A stretch of DNA of 5,342 nt, from positions 1 through 5,342 of the forward strand of contig JAITNZ010000250.1 of NCBI GenBank assembly GCA_031290205.1. Direction: 5' to 3'. The notes below the pieces were generated by a model. That model was not told the DNA's origin and ran no database searches. It was given only the letters and a program-made list of their open reading frames with translations. Shown one piece after another: positions 4,743 through 5,342 of this stretch (position 1 is its first letter; each line of letters starts with the position of its first letter). This DNA is from Spirochaetaceae bacterium. Lineage in GTDB: Bacteria > Spirochaetota > Spirochaetia > Treponematales > Breznakiellaceae. Made by a program: the position numbers and the translations under genes.

Positions 4743-5133
4743 ACGCAAAACTCCTATGGTATCAATTCCCCTCAACGCCATGTCTGATGTCGCGTTCCTC
4801 CTCTTGATATTCATCATGCTTGTCTCGTTAATCAACTACCGCAAGGAAGTAAAAATCGAATATCCCGAAGCGGAAAATATAGCGAAAGTAAGTGATGTCC
4901 AAAATCTAGAAATATGGATTGATAAAACGGGCGCCGCATTTATTGACGGCGAACCCGCCACGTTAGATGCCGTCGAAGCGCTGGTAAGCACCATCTATCG
5001 AACGGAACCTGATACGCGGATACATATTATCGCCGATAGAAATACCAGTTTTGAAAATGTAAATAAGGTCCTGCAGATACTTCAGATACTGGAATATCGT
5101 GTGGTATCGCTTGTGGTAAAAGATGCAGAGTAG
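4732..5133 (+). CDS. exbD: ExbD/TolR-family protein, second paralogue
   Basis: A 133-residue protein with one membrane helix (residues about 18-37). Asp19 lies in AMSDVAFLLLIFIMLV, the standard ExbD motif in which the aspartate takes up protons from the periplasm. The periplasmic domain has the family pattern: IDKTGAAFIDGEP, a helix around 77-90, then IHIIADRNTSFENVNKVLQIL, matching the common ADRNT/ADK-helix motif, and a final strand VVSLVVKDAE. It differs clearly from the first paralogue outside the helix, so this is an old duplication rather than a recent one. Its start overlaps the end of the preceding gene by 11 bases and has only a weak ribosome binding site, which suggests translation depends on the gene before it. 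Confidence 0.92.
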   Translation: MKLERKTPMVSIPLNAMSDVAFLLLIFIMLVSLINYRKEVKIEYPEAENIAKVSDVQNLEIWIDKTGAAFIDGEPATLDAVEALVSTIYRTEPDTRIHIIADRNTSFENVNKVLQILQILEYRVVSLVVKDAE

Positions 5134-5342
5134 AAAGGTACGCGGAAGTTTAGTTTTTATTGTTGTTGCCGCAATCCATGCGGTGGCGCTTTTTTTTCTG
5201 GTCATCGCTATTGAAACGGCGCAGCAGGATGAAGAACTTCCGCCTGATGTAATGAAGCTTGTTGACGTGATGGAAGACGAGCGGCGGCGGGGGGGCGGGG
5301 GGGGGGGTGGGGGGGGGGGGGGGGGGGGCAGGGGGGAGGGGG
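5123..5342 (+). CDS. tonB: TonB-like energy transducer, 5' part only
   Basis: The reliable part gives about 53 residues: MQSRKVRGS, a membrane helix (about 10-29, LVFIVVAAIHAVALFFLV), then a charged periplasmic stretch ending KLVDVMEDE. His19 in the helix is at the place of the conserved histidine of TonB that engages ExbB/ExbD. The LPPDVMKLVDVMED stretch resembles the start of TonB periplasmic regions, which normally leads into a proline-rich linker. In this family TonB transmits energy to outer-membrane receptors. The ATG overlaps exbD2 by 11 bases and no clear ribosome binding site is seen. After about 5283 the reading is a G run with no stop codon and cannot be trusted, so the linker and the C-terminal domain are missing. 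A TolA-like protein is a less likely alternative. Confidence 0.75.
   Translation, partial: MQSRKVRGSLVFIVVAAIHAVALFFLVIAIETAQQDEELPPDVMKLVDVMEDERRRGGGGGGGGGGGGGRGEG
5284..5342. other. Near-pure G run at the window end, probable artefact
   Basis: Nearly all of the last 59 bases are G, with only scattered C, T and A. Read in the tonB frame it gives Arg and Gly, unlike any TonB linker. G runs at read ends are typical of sequencers that report no signal as G. The bases just before, GAG CGG CGG CGG, would be GAG CCG CCG CCG (Glu-Pro-Pro-Pro), the expected TonB linker, if C was misread as G. This is inference. Confidence 0.8.

Overview
The window looks like chromosomal DNA of a Gram-negative-type anaerobe with an outer membrane, most plausibly a spirochaete of the Treponema group (inference, moderate to low confidence). 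Three things point that way: a short-chain flavodoxin of the clostridial/Megasphaera type, a lipoprotein that joins Ig-like, repeat-type and parallel beta-helix segments in the style common in gut treponemes, and an ExbB-ExbD-ExbD-TonB operon, which requires an outer membrane. The genes look close to half G+C, while the intergenic repeat region is much richer in G+C.

Layout. Positions 1-268 hold no convincing gene: an AT-rich stretch with nested inverted repeats (1-62), then a reverse-oriented, partial copy of a repeat (about 96-215). A flavodoxin gene runs leftward (697-269) from a good sigma70-type promoter (753-781) that overlaps two small palindromes. From about 780 to 1790 lies roughly 1 kb of non-coding, G+C-rich DNA. 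It holds a reverse-oriented repeat copy, a G-quadruplex motif, an orphan rightward terminator (913-938) and a tandem array of modular repeat units. The units share a head module, a middle stem with a G-rich loop and a tail hairpin; some lack modules. The tail hairpins keep the same shape (about 6-7 outer pairs, a one-base bulge, 10 inner pairs, a GTNA-like loop) while their sequences change, and the non-Watson-Crick pairs are nearly all G-T on the + strand. This looks like a structured RNA or single-stranded DNA element and is the most unusual thing in the window.

A long lipoprotein gene (3466-1793) is read leftward from a strong-looking promoter at 3580-3608. Back to back with it, from an extended -10 promoter at 3668-3676, a rightward operon begins: exbB, two different exbD genes, and the start of a tonB-like gene. 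Every junction in this operon is an overlap of exactly 11 bases, which implies tight translational coupling. The four proteins should form an inner-membrane proton-driven motor (ExbB channel, two ExbD paralogues, TonB) that powers outer-membrane transport. The tonB-like gene cannot be followed past about 5283 because the last 60 bases are a near-pure G run that looks like a sequencing or contig-end artefact.

Flavodoxin and TonB/Exb systems are both often induced by iron shortage, so an iron theme is possible, but no receptor, Fur box or metal regulator gene is visible here.
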